From NCBI GenBank assembly GCA_965223085.1, contig OZ244981.1, positions 1,178,001-1,242,000 on the forward strand: a stretch of DNA of 64,000 bases, read 5' to 3'. Both the position numbers and the translations under genes were made by a program. This DNA is from CBDCVO01 sp965223085. GTDB lineage: Bacteria; Pseudomonadota; Gammaproteobacteria; Ga0077536. The notes under the pieces are model-generated. The model was not told where the DNA came from. It ran no database searches and saw nothing but the letters and a program-made list of their open reading frames with translations. Positions 34,119-42,060 of the stretch are shown here, in pieces (the first letter of the stretch is position 1; each line of letters begins with the position of its first letter).

Positions 34119-35294
34119 TCAATGGCGCGCATAGGCAGCTAATTCACCACCGGAACTCACGCCAAACATTTTTTCACCGGCAACGACCGGTCTGGATAAA
34201 ATGGGTTTCTTGTCGAGGCGATCGCGATGCATGATGCTACCGTCCGCAGTGCTCAACCAGTGCAAATATCCTTCGAAGTCGCCGACGACAACATACTCGT
34301 CAAACAACGCCGGCCCTGACAATGCGCGCCGCGCGAGATCCTCTTGCACCCATGCCGAAGCGCCCGAAAAACGATCCAAAGCCCAGACCCGGCTTTGTTC
34401 ATCCACTACATAGACGTGCTCGGCATCAACTGCTAATTCCCGAAATGAGGAAATCTCCCGGGTCCACTCGAGCTGTCCATCGCGCGTAGAAATAGCCGCG
34501 ACCCGACCTTGATAACTCGCAACGTAAACACTGAAATCATAAATCACCGGTTCTGTGTCTACATCTACCATGCGTTCTAGATCCGAACGGCCACTCGGTT
34601 CGGCCAAACGAGTCTCCCACAGCAATTTACCCGATATCAGGTCGACCGCGGCGAGTCGACCATTGTCGAACCCGGCGATCACGACGCCGTCATAAATTGT
34701 GGGCGGCGCAGAACCGCGCAGCGTCAAAGTGGGAATATTGCGATCGTAGATCCAACGGCGCTTGCCAGTGGCCGCATCAAGACCGACGAGCTTACCGTCG
34801 CCAGTGCGAATGACGACGATGCCCTGCTCACTTCGCGGAGCAGCCAGCACTTCACTGGAAACCTTCGTCGTCCATAATACTTCGCCGGTGCTCTGCTCAC
34901 GCGCGATTACTTCGGCGTCGGAAGTGCCAACAATGACCAAATCGTCACTGAGCCCCGGCCCGCCGGAAATGCGGTGCTTTTTATCGCGTTGTTCCCACAC
35001 AGCGCTGCCATCGTCGACATTTATTGCCAGGACGCGGCCGTCACGATCGGCGGTGTACAACTGAGAACCCGAGATCACTGGCCCGAGTTTCAAATACCGT
35101 TTATCAGTGCCTTTACCGTAACGTCCAGACCACAGCTTTTCGATGGGCAGGGAATTCTCGAACTCGACGAGTTCCACGGGTTCAGTATTGTCGCTTTCGT
35201 CTTCCTCGTCATCACCGTCGAAAACGCTGCCGAGTTTTTCTAACGTCGAGCAAGCTGATAGCAAGAATACCGCAACGAACACCCAGCGATACAT
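34119..35294 (-). CDS. bamB: Outer-membrane assembly lipoprotein BamB
   Basis: Eight-bladed beta-propeller lipoprotein (391 aa) of the Bam complex. Lipobox LLSAC (Cys15) follows a short hydrophobic signal. PQQ-like blade repeats recur, for example GRVLAINVDDGSAVWEQ, STGEVLWTTKVSSEVLAAP, NGRLAAVDLISGKLLWE and QGRVAAISTRDGQLEW. The ATG at 35294 (MYRWVFVAV) is chosen over TTG/ATG codons further up (35333, 35321), because it puts the lipobox at normal distance. An acidic stretch (DGDDEEDESD) follows the signal. It lies between yfgM and der, its usual place. Confidence 0.94.
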   Translation of the reverse strand: MYRWVFVAVFLLSACSTLEKLGSVFDGDDEEDESDNTEPVELVEFENSLPIEKLWSGRYGKGTDKRYLKLGPVISGSQLYTADRDGRVLAINVDDGSAVWEQRDKKHRISGGPGLSDDLVIVGTSDAEVIAREQSTGEVLWTTKVSSEVLAAPRSEQGIVVIRTGDGKLVGLDAATGKRRWIYDRNIPTLTLRGSAPPTIYDGVVIAGFDNGRLAAVDLISGKLLWETRLAEPSGRSDLERMVDVDTEPVIYDFSVYVASYQGRVAAISTRDGQLEWTREISSFRELAVDAEHVYVVDEQSRVWALDRFSGASAWVQEDLARRALSGPALFDEYVVVGDFEGYLHWLSTADGSIMHRDRLDKKPILSRPVVAGEKMFGVSSGGELAAYARH

Positions 35295-35329
35295 TCCGTG
35301 CTGCCGCCAGCACCGACACATGAGTGCGA

Positions 35330-35968
35330 TCAATGTTGTGCACCATTTACACTGGCAAGTTTTAGTTCAATTATGTTCGTCTCGACGCCGACGTCACGTG
35401 CTTCCGCAAGTGCCGCGAGGTACATCACGCGGGCTTCCTCGGTTTTTCCTTGCGCGCTCAAGATGTCACCTTTGAGCTCCGGGAAACGGTCGTGTTCGTG
35501 CCCATCGGCAAGCGCTTCGACTAAACTCCACGCGCCATCGGCGTTATCTTGTGCAAGCAATACGCGAGCCAGGCGAACCCGCGCCACGTCGCGCAAAGGC
35601 CCTTCCTTGCTAGTGTCGAGCAGCGTTCGTAAACGCTGCTCGGCAGCGGCTAAGTCGCCCGTTTCGACTGCTTGCCTGGCTAATAGCAAAGCCGTGAGAT
35701 TGGCATAAATTGAGTTCGGATAAGCATGGATCAGTGCCTCGCCGGCGTGTATCGCTTCGGTATTGTTTCCTCCGGCGACCACATTGAGAAACGCCTCATA
35801 AGTCGTCGAAGCAGCTTCAGATTGTTGAATTTTGTAGTCCTGCCAATATCGATAGCCGATCAGCCCGCCGAGCCCTAGCGCCAACCCGACGATCAAGGCT
35901 TTACCGTTCTCTTGCCACCATTTCTTAATGCGTTCTACTTGTTCGTCTTCGGAAGCGTAACCTTCCAT
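35330..35968 (-). CDS. yfgM: Membrane-anchored TPR protein YfgM
   Basis: A 212-aa protein with a short cytoplasmic N-terminus (EDEQVERIKKWWQENGK), one membrane helix (about 24-40, ALIVGLALGLGGLIGYRYW) and a periplasmic tetratricopeptide domain. In E. coli YfgM binds PpiD and the Sec translocon. The ATG at 35968 follows GGGAGA; the frame continues to 36010 without support. It is located between hisS and bamB, as in most gammaproteobacteria. Confidence 0.9.
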   Translation of the reverse strand: MEGYASEDEQVERIKKWWQENGKALIVGLALGLGGLIGYRYWQDYKIQQSEAASTTYEAFLNVVAGGNNTEAIHAGEALIHAYPNSIYANLTALLLARQAVETGDLAAAEQRLRTLLDTSKEGPLRDVARVRLARVLLAQDNADGAWSLVEALADGHEHDRFPELKGDILSAQGKTEEARVMYLAALAEARDVGVETNIIELKLASVNGAQH

Positions 35969-36063
35969 CGCAATCTCCCGCTTAGGCGCGCAGATTAAGG
36001 AACCCGCCATTATATAGCGCCGCGCGCGGTCTACGGCACCCTAAGGCGCTCCAAGCCACCAAC

Positions 36064-37338
36064 TTAGGTAGGGAAAAACCGTTGCAAATTGGGGATCAGA
36101 TCGAGCACGGGAGCCTGGAATTGGTGCGCGTCTTGGCGCAGAGGTTTAACGCTAACCATACCGTTCGCCAGCTCCTCGTCACCGCAGATGATCCCGAGCA
36201 CAGCACCACTGCGATCGGCTTTTTTCATTTGCGACTTCAAACTTCCAGTCCCGCAATGGCAAACGATACTAAGGCCAGATAAACCCTCGCGTAGCTGTTC
36301 GGCCAAGCGCAGCGCGGCTGGAAACCCGGCTGCGCTCGACACCATAAGATAAACATCCGCAGCTGGTTTTTGCACCCGCCCATGCTGTAATTCCTGGAGT
36401 TCGAGCACACGCTCCACGCCCAGTGCAAATCCGATCGCCGGTGTCGGCTTGCCCCCTAAGATCTCCACTAGACCGTCATAGCGCCCCCCGGCGCACACCG
36501 CTCCTTGGGCACCGAGCTCGTTCGTGACCCACTCGAAAACGGTGTTGGAGTAATAATCGAGTCCGCGGACAAGGCGTGGATTGAAGTCATAATCAATCTC
36601 TGCGTGATCAAGCAATCCTCGCAATTCGTCAAAGTGCCGACGCGATGCTTCACCGAGCATACCGTGCAGCGTTGGTGCCGCGGCGATAACTTCTGCTAGC
36701 GCTGGGTTTTTGGAATCTAGAATTCGGATCGGGTTGTGCTCAAGCCGTTTGCGACTGTCCTCATCGAGCAGCGCTGTATGCCCCGCAAAATACTGCCGCA
36801 GTTCCGCCCGATAAGCACGGCGCTCCGCCGCGGCCCCTAAGCTATTGAGCTCCAAGTGCAGCCCCGTGATTTTCAAACGTCGCCAAAGACGAGCGGTGAG
36901 CAAGATTAATTCTGCATCGATGTCCGGGCCCGCGAGGCCAAAAACCTCGGCGCCGACCTGATGAAACTGGCGATAGCGCCCTTTCTGAGGCCGCTCATGG
37001 CGAAACATTGGGCCGCTATACCACAAGCGCTGCGCCTGTTGCTGCAGTGATCCGTGCTGCAATAGCGCGCGTACGCAACTCGCCGTACCCTCGGGACGCA
37101 AACTCACACTCTCGCCGTTGCGGTCGCTAAAGGTATACATTTCTTTTTGCACAATGTCGGTTGTGTCGCCGATCGAGCGTTCAAACACAGCCGTTTGCTC
37201 GAGCAAGGGCATACGTATTTCTCGATAGCCGTAGCTATGAAGAACTTCTTCGACAGCGCATTCGAACGACTGCCACGCCGCGCTCGCTGGCGGGAGAATA
37301 TCGTTCATACCCCGTATCGCTTGGAGTTTTGGTTTCAA
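36064..37338 (-). CDS. hisS: Histidyl-tRNA synthetase
   Basis: Class II aminoacyl-tRNA synthetase (424 aa). The N-terminus KPKLQAIRGMNDILPP, the motif-2 region FRHERPQKGRYRQFHQVGAEV, split in the usual manner, and the histidine-specific stretches GLDYYSN and GGRYDGL are present. The most probable start is TTG at 37338, which forms a 4-bp TTGA overlap with the rodZ stop; the open frame extends to 37572 but that part overlaps rodZ. In most relatives ispG stands between rodZ and hisS; it is absent here. Confidence 0.92.
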   Translation of the reverse strand: MKPKLQAIRGMNDILPPASAAWQSFECAVEEVLHSYGYREIRMPLLEQTAVFERSIGDTTDIVQKEMYTFSDRNGESVSLRPEGTASCVRALLQHGSLQQQAQRLWYSGPMFRHERPQKGRYRQFHQVGAEVFGLAGPDIDAELILLTARLWRRLKITGLHLELNSLGAAAERRAYRAELRQYFAGHTALLDEDSRKRLEHNPIRILDSKNPALAEVIAAAPTLHGMLGEASRRHFDELRGLLDHAEIDYDFNPRLVRGLDYYSNTVFEWVTNELGAQGAVCAGGRYDGLVEILGGKPTPAIGFALGVERVLELQELQHGRVQKPAADVYLMVSSAAGFPAALRLAEQLREGLSGLSIVCHCGTGSLKSQMKKADRSGAVLGIICGDEELANGMVSVKPLRQDAHQFQAPVLDLIPNLQRFFPT

Positions 37339-38288
37339 GGGCGACTCGTTGGCGTGGCTTGGGCCGGCGCGCCGCCGACTTGCAAACGTGCGACATCGCG
37401 ATTGCGGTGCGGTCGTAAATCTACGGGCGTGCCGCGAAATTGCACGTTTACGGAGCGCGCGTTGCCGATCACAAGATTGTAAGGTACCTGACCCTGCAAC
37501 ATCGCGGGCTTTTGGGGTTGGACCATACCGAAATATAAGCGTTTGCCGCTGGCGTCTTTCACTTCCACCCACGCTTCCGCTGAGGCGCTGATGACGAGCT
37601 CGGATTTTGCTTCTTGGACGGTCGCCGCTGTACTCGCCGTAAGATCTTTATTCTCTCTCTGCCCTTCGCCTTGCTGTTCGGTACTGGGCATCGCTTCGTC
37701 GGACTGCGCGCGCGCCTCCGTGGCCGGCGCCATCGTGAGCGGCAGTTCGATCGCCGCATCGCCATGTTCGATTACCGGATAGCTATAGGCGAGAGGTTCA
37801 CCGCGGTCTGGATAAGGTTCGATGTCGACGACTTCCGGAAAATCAAAATCCGATTCCGTATGCTGTTGCAGCAGAAAATCGCGTTGCCAAAGAACCAGCA
37901 ACGCGATGATCGCGAACACGATAAGCGCTGATGTCCACCGAATTAAAGTACTTGCGCTGGTAACTTGCTGCGGTGGTCGCGATTCAAAGTCGCTGATCAA
38001 CGGCTCACTATGTGCATTCTCCGCATCATAGGCCGTTAGGATTGCGCTGGGATCGATCTCTAAGGTTTTCGCGATACTTCTGATGTAGCCTTTAACGAAA
38101 GCACTCGATGGAAATCCCTCGAATTGATCGTTTTCAAGGGCCTCTATTACCCGCACCTCAAGCCGCGTTCCGCGCGCAACATCCCCTATCGTTAAAGATT
38201 TTTTCTCGCGCAACTGACGCAACAACTCTCCCGGCGTCGCATCGACACTTATTGTTTCGTGGTCTCGATTGGGAGCTGATTCTGACAT
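37335..38288 (-). CDS. rodZ: Cytoskeletal membrane protein RodZ
   Basis: Membrane protein (317 aa) that links MreB to the elongasome and supports rod shape. The N-terminal cytoplasmic helix-turn-helix domain covers about 17-90 (LLRQLREKKSLTIGDVA, FVKGYIRSIAKTLEIDP). One membrane helix spans 117-135. The periplasmic part has a low-complexity linker and a C-terminal DUF4115 beta domain from about 230 (ISASAEAWVEVKDASGKRLY). Its place after pilW and before hisS is conserved. Confidence 0.92.
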   Translation of the reverse strand: MSESAPNRDHETISVDATPGELLRQLREKKSLTIGDVARGTRLEVRVIEALENDQFEGFPSSAFVKGYIRSIAKTLEIDPSAILTAYDAENAHSEPLISDFESRPPQQVTSASTLIRWTSALIVFAIIALLVLWQRDFLLQQHTESDFDFPEVVDIEPYPDRGEPLAYSYPVIEHGDAAIELPLTMAPATEARAQSDEAMPSTEQQGEGQRENKDLTASTAATVQEAKSELVISASAEAWVEVKDASGKRLYFGMVQPQKPAMLQGQVPYNLVIGNARSVNVQFRGTPVDLRPHRNRDVARLQVGGAPAQATPTSRP

Positions 38289-38358
38289 TACATACTGACC
38301 AAAAGCACGCTAACAAGAATCGCTCGGATAGTATTCTTGCCTCGCCACATGACGGTAC

Positions 38359-39126
38359 TTAGAAACTTCCCAATTGTTCCAGTTGGGCGGTTTCATTCGT
38401 GTCAGGAAATTGTTTGCGTAATCGCAGGGCATAACTGGCCGCAGTGTCGCGGTTTCCTAAGGCGCGTTCGACCCTCACGCCAACGAGCAGGGTACGTGGA
38501 GTGTGCGATGCAACCTCTTCGTAACGTTGCAAGTAAGCGCGGGCTGGTAAATATTTTTGATTCGCATAATTTAGCTCCGCCATCTGCGCCAAGGCCGGCG
38601 CCAAGCGAGGGTTAAGCTCTAAGGCGGCACGGAAATGTTTTTCGGCGCGTTCAGTTGCTTGTGCTTGCAGCGCGCAAATCCCCGCATTGCTAAACGCGAT
38701 TTCACGATCTCCGAACAACGGATTTGCACTCGCGGCCAAAAACTTTGCCTCACCTTCCTCATAACGACCTTGCTGGCATAAAAACTGCCCGTAGTTATTC
38801 AAAGTCGAAGCATTGTTTTTGTCTAGACCCAAAGCTCGCTGATAGTGTTCCTCGGCTTTACTGGGCTCCCCGATGCGACTATAGAGCAAACCAAAACCAT
38901 TGTAAGTGTCGACGTTTCGTGGATTCGCGGCGAGCGCTTTTTCGAGCTTTTTGTAGGCGAGCTCGTATTCTCCATCGCGAATATAGGCGATCCCAAGCTG
39001 GGTATTTAACGCGGATACTTTGTCCCGATCGATACCACTTTGGAGCCGCGTGGGTGGAGTCGACTGGCAACCGATCGCAAAGCACGTAGACACGATCAAT
39101 AACATGCGACCACAGATTTCTAGCAT
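38359..39126 (-). CDS. pilW: Type IV pilus pilotin PilF/PilW, TPR lipoprotein
   Basis: Lipoprotein (255 aa) with lipobox FAIGC (Cys20), followed by about six TPR motifs, for example LGIAYIRDGEYELAYKKLEK and YNGFGLLYSRIGEPSKAEEH. PilF/PilW helps place the PilQ secretin in the outer membrane. ATG 39126 overlaps the rlmN end by 7 bp; ATG 39105 would leave a short but still possible signal. No other pilus gene is in the window; the position between rlmN and rodZ is the standard one. Confidence 0.9.
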   Translation of the reverse strand: MLEICGRMLLIVSTCFAIGCQSTPPTRLQSGIDRDKVSALNTQLGIAYIRDGEYELAYKKLEKALAANPRNVDTYNGFGLLYSRIGEPSKAEEHYQRALGLDKNNASTLNNYGQFLCQQGRYEEGEAKFLAASANPLFGDREIAFSNAGICALQAQATERAEKHFRAALELNPRLAPALAQMAELNYANQKYLPARAYLQRYEEVASHTPRTLLVGVRVERALGNRDTAASYALRLRKQFPDTNETAQLEQLGSF

Positions 39127-40232
39127 ATCAATTGCTCATTTCTGATCTTGGCGGCCCGCTGGCGGTGGCGCGCACTTTTTGCGGCAACGTTACCGACGAG
39201 TTGTCCGCACGCGGCATCGATATCCTCACCGCGCGTTTTTCGTGTGACCGTAACAATGTTAGCGCGCACGAGAACGTCACGAAACCGATCGATGGACGCT
39301 TGCGAGGGACGCACAAATTGACTGCCAAGGATCAGATTATAAGGAATGAGATTAAGCTTGGCGGGCAAACCACCCAAGCGACCTACGAGCTCGTGGGCAA
39401 GTTTAGGATCGTCGTTGATACCGTCTAGCATAACGTACTCAAATGTGATTTCGTCATGCGGGTTGGCACGACTATAGCGATGGCACGCCGCGAGCAGTTG
39501 CGCCACAGGATAACGTCGGTTCAGCGGGACGAGTCGGTCGCGCAACTCATCGTTCGGCGCATGCAGTGACACCGCGAGCGAAACCGGGCATTCAACGGCT
39601 AAGCGGTCGATACCAGGCACAAATCCCGCGGTACTCAAGGTGACACGCCGACGACCGAGATTATAAGCATGATCATCCAACATCAGCCGCATAGCAGCGG
39701 TGACGGCTTCGAAGTTGAGCAATGGCTCGCCCATTCCCATCAACACGACATTTGTAATTCGTTTTGGCGTCCGAGGCCGTTGCCCGAGCGCGCGCGCCGC
39801 GACCCAAACCTGTCCGATAATCTCCGCGGTAGTCAAGTTGCGCTGAAAACCCTGCTTGCCGGTGGCACAGAAGCTGCAATCAAGCGGACATCCGGCTTGC
39901 GATGACACACATAAAGTGCCGCGCGCGACTTCAGGAATGAAGACTGTTTCAATCTGTGCGCCACCATCGACTGCCAATACCCACTTGTGGGTGCCGTCGG
40001 CCGCGACGCGCTCGGTTACTATCCGGGGTGCGACAATTTCCGTCGCGTTCGCCAAACGCACCCGTAAGCTTTGACTTAGGTTCGTCATGGCTGCATAGTC
40101 CGCCACGCCCATTTGGTGGATCCATTTCGTCACCTGGGTCGCACGATACGTGCGTTCCCCCATTGCTTCGAAAAAACTGGCCAAGCCAGCTTGATCGAGA
40201 TCCATTAGGTTCACACTAGCGCTAGACATCAT
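39120..40232 (-). CDS. rlmN: 23S rRNA A2503 / tRNA A37 methyltransferase RlmN
   Basis: Radical SAM enzyme (370 aa) that methylates C2 of A2503 in 23S rRNA and A37 in some tRNAs. The cluster motif is CPLDCSFC (Cys115, Cys119, Cys122). The two reaction cysteines correspond to Cys108 (TLCVSSQ) and Cys341 (IDAACGQL). Also present are MGMGEPLLNF (SAM) and SLHAPNDELRDRLVP. It is 11 bp downstream of ndk and overlaps pilW slightly. Confidence 0.96.
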   Translation of the reverse strand: MMSSASVNLMDLDQAGLASFFEAMGERTYRATQVTKWIHQMGVADYAAMTNLSQSLRVRLANATEIVAPRIVTERVAADGTHKWVLAVDGGAQIETVFIPEVARGTLCVSSQAGCPLDCSFCATGKQGFQRNLTTAEIIGQVWVAARALGQRPRTPKRITNVVLMGMGEPLLNFEAVTAAMRLMLDDHAYNLGRRRVTLSTAGFVPGIDRLAVECPVSLAVSLHAPNDELRDRLVPLNRRYPVAQLLAACHRYSRANPHDEITFEYVMLDGINDDPKLAHELVGRLGGLPAKLNLIPYNLILGSQFVRPSQASIDRFRDVLVRANIVTVTRKTRGEDIDAACGQLVGNVAAKSARHRQRAAKIRNEQLIC

Positions 40233-40243
40233 CGATCGCCGTA

Positions 40244-40666
40244 TTATGTCGGCAATGCGCTTACAGGAAAGAAAAAAGCGATCTCTTCACGTGCCGTATC
40301 GGGCCCATCTGAGCCGTGCACCGCGTTCTCGGAAATATTCAGCCCAAATTCCGCACGAATCGTGCCGGGGGCGGCCTGTGATGGATCCGTTGCGCCCATG
40401 ATTTCGCGATTCATCGCGATTGCGTCAGTCCCTTCCAAGACCTGGACTACGATCGGTCCAGACGTCATGAAATCAACCAGTTCCTGATAAAAAGGGCGCT
40501 CGCGATGAACCGCGTAAAACGCGCCCGCTTGCGCGGCCGACAGCTGCATCTGCCGCAAAGCGATAATCTTTAGCCCAGCAGCTTCAAATTTGGCCAAGAT
40601 AGCACCGATGCGATTGTCCCGCACGGCGCTGGGTTTGATGATAGACAATGTGCGTTCGATCGCCAT
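40244..40666 (-). CDS. ndk: Nucleoside diphosphate kinase
   Basis: Transfers the gamma phosphate between nucleoside triphosphates and diphosphates through a phospho-histidine. Length 140 aa is normal. MAIERTLSIIKPSAV is the N-terminal signature, and the active-site His117 is in ISENAVHGSDG. The start is ATG 40666; an upstream in-frame ATG at 40690 adds eight residues without homology. It is the first gene of the block that ends in der. Confidence 0.96.
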   Translation of the reverse strand: MAIERTLSIIKPSAVRDNRIGAILAKFEAAGLKIIALRQMQLSAAQAGAFYAVHRERPFYQELVDFMTSGPIVVQVLEGTDAIAMNREIMGATDPSQAAPGTIRAEFGLNISENAVHGSDGPDTAREEIAFFFPVSALPT

Positions 40667-40846
40667 ACTTGACCTGCCCCCGAGCATCAAAATTCGTGGA
40701 AAATCTAGTCATTATAAGTGGGAACGAACTGATCACCTAGGGAAAGTCGTCGCCTCGGGGGGCCGTGCATCGCCACTTGCAATAGCCCCCGACAGCAGGA
40801 GCCGTGGCGTCGAGTAACAGGCCTGGCACGAAAGGGGGGTAGGCTC

Positions 40847-40869
40847 CTAGCCCGGATATTGCACGAGGC
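40847..40869 (+). repeat. Dispersed 23-bp intergenic repeat, copy 3
   Basis: CTAGCCCGGATATTGCACGA followed by GGC, in the gap between ndk and the quinone-reductase gene. Its first 17 bases are identical to copy 2 at 9034, and it shares 20 of 23 bases with copy 1 at 7750. Confidence 0.55.
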
Positions 40870-40901
40870 ACCCACCACGTTTACTTGAGTCCGACAAACT
40901 G

Positions 40902-41900
40902 CTAGCCGAGCTCCACGACCAGCTTTCCCAAGGCACGGCGCTCGCTCAGCGCGCGGATCGCCGCGGCCGCATCTGCGAGACTGTACCGCGCGGAAATATG
41001 GGGGCGTATTTTCCCCTCAGTATAAAGATCTAAAAGTTCGGTGTTGTTGCGTTCGTTGGTGGCCGCATCGCGCTCGGCGAAAGAACCCCAAAACACACCG
41101 ACGATCTGGCACCCCTTGAGCAACGCCAAATTGAGCGGAATTCGCGGGATCCCGGCTGGGAATCCCACCACTAGAAAACAGCCTTGCCAAGCAATCGCGC
41201 GCAGCGCCGCTTCGGCATAAGCGCCCCCCACGGCATCGTAGATAACATCTGCGCCGTGGGGCGCTGTTGCTTGCTTGAATTGATCGGCGAGCGTTCGCGC
41301 GCCTGTTTTGTCAAACTCCCCCGTCGCGTATACCACACCGGCGGCGGCACCGTGGCGTTTTGCCAGGGCCAGTTTTTCCTCCGTCGACACTGCGGCGATG
41401 ACTTGCGCGCCGAGCGCGCTGCCGAGTTCAACGGCCGCTAGACCGACACCCCCCGCCGCCCCGAGCACGAGCAAAGTCTCTCCTGCGCGCAAGCTCGCGC
41501 GCTGCTTCAAGGCATGATAAGACGTGCCGTAAGTAAAAATAAACGCTGCGCCCTCATCGTAAGGCATCTCGGGTGCCATCGCGACGCATTTCGTCTCTGG
41601 GGCAATAACTTTTTCCGCCATACCGCCACAGCCGACAAGAGCGATGACACGATCACCGATTTTCCAGCGCGTGACGTTTTCGCCAACGACATCAATCTCG
41701 CCAGCAACCTCGCCACCTGGCGCAAAAGGTCGCGGTGGCCGGAACTGGTATTTGTCTTCGATCATCAACGCATCAGGATAATTCACGCCGCAAGCATGCA
41801 CCCTGATCCGAACTTCACCTGGCCCAGGTGTTGGCTCGGCGATCTCCGCTACCACTAGCGTTTCAGGGCCGCCTGTTGTTTCACTGAGTAGCGCTTTCAT
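40902..41900 (-). CDS. Zinc-independent medium-chain dehydrogenase, NADPH:quinone reductase type
   Basis: A 332-aa medium-chain dehydrogenase/reductase. The nucleotide-binding fold is LLVLGAAGGVGLAAVELGSALG (about 145-166), typed here in full only as its core GAAGGVGLAA. The catalytic domain has GEVRIRVHACGVNYPD where Asn-Tyr replaces the zinc-ligand Cys-His of alcohol dehydrogenases, so no catalytic zinc is expected. It resembles QOR-like oxidoreductases; the substrate (quinone, enoyl compound) is not known. It stands alone, 160 bp after the end of the carboxylase gene on the same strand. Confidence 0.82.
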   Translation of the reverse strand: MKALLSETTGGPETLVVAEIAEPTPGPGEVRIRVHACGVNYPDALMIEDKYQFRPPRPFAPGGEVAGEIDVVGENVTRWKIGDRVIALVGCGGMAEKVIAPETKCVAMAPEMPYDEGAAFIFTYGTSYHALKQRASLRAGETLLVLGAAGGVGLAAVELGSALGAQVIAAVSTEEKLALAKRHGAAAGVVYATGEFDKTGARTLADQFKQATAPHGADVIYDAVGGAYAEAALRAIAWQGCFLVVGFPAGIPRIPLNLALLKGCQIVGVFWGSFAERDAATNERNNTELLDLYTEGKIRPHISARYSLADAAAAIRALSERRALGKLVVELG

Positions 41901-42060
41901 ACTTCTGGTAATACCTCGGTTTGAATCCGCCCCATGGCGGTTTGATTATGTACACGATTCTACGCGATTTCTGGCGGTGATTTTCGTTACGCTTCTACTA
42001 CCATGCAACGCCGTTTTCCAAAGTTCTTCGCGATTGCGTGACACTTGTTAAGCCGCGTTC

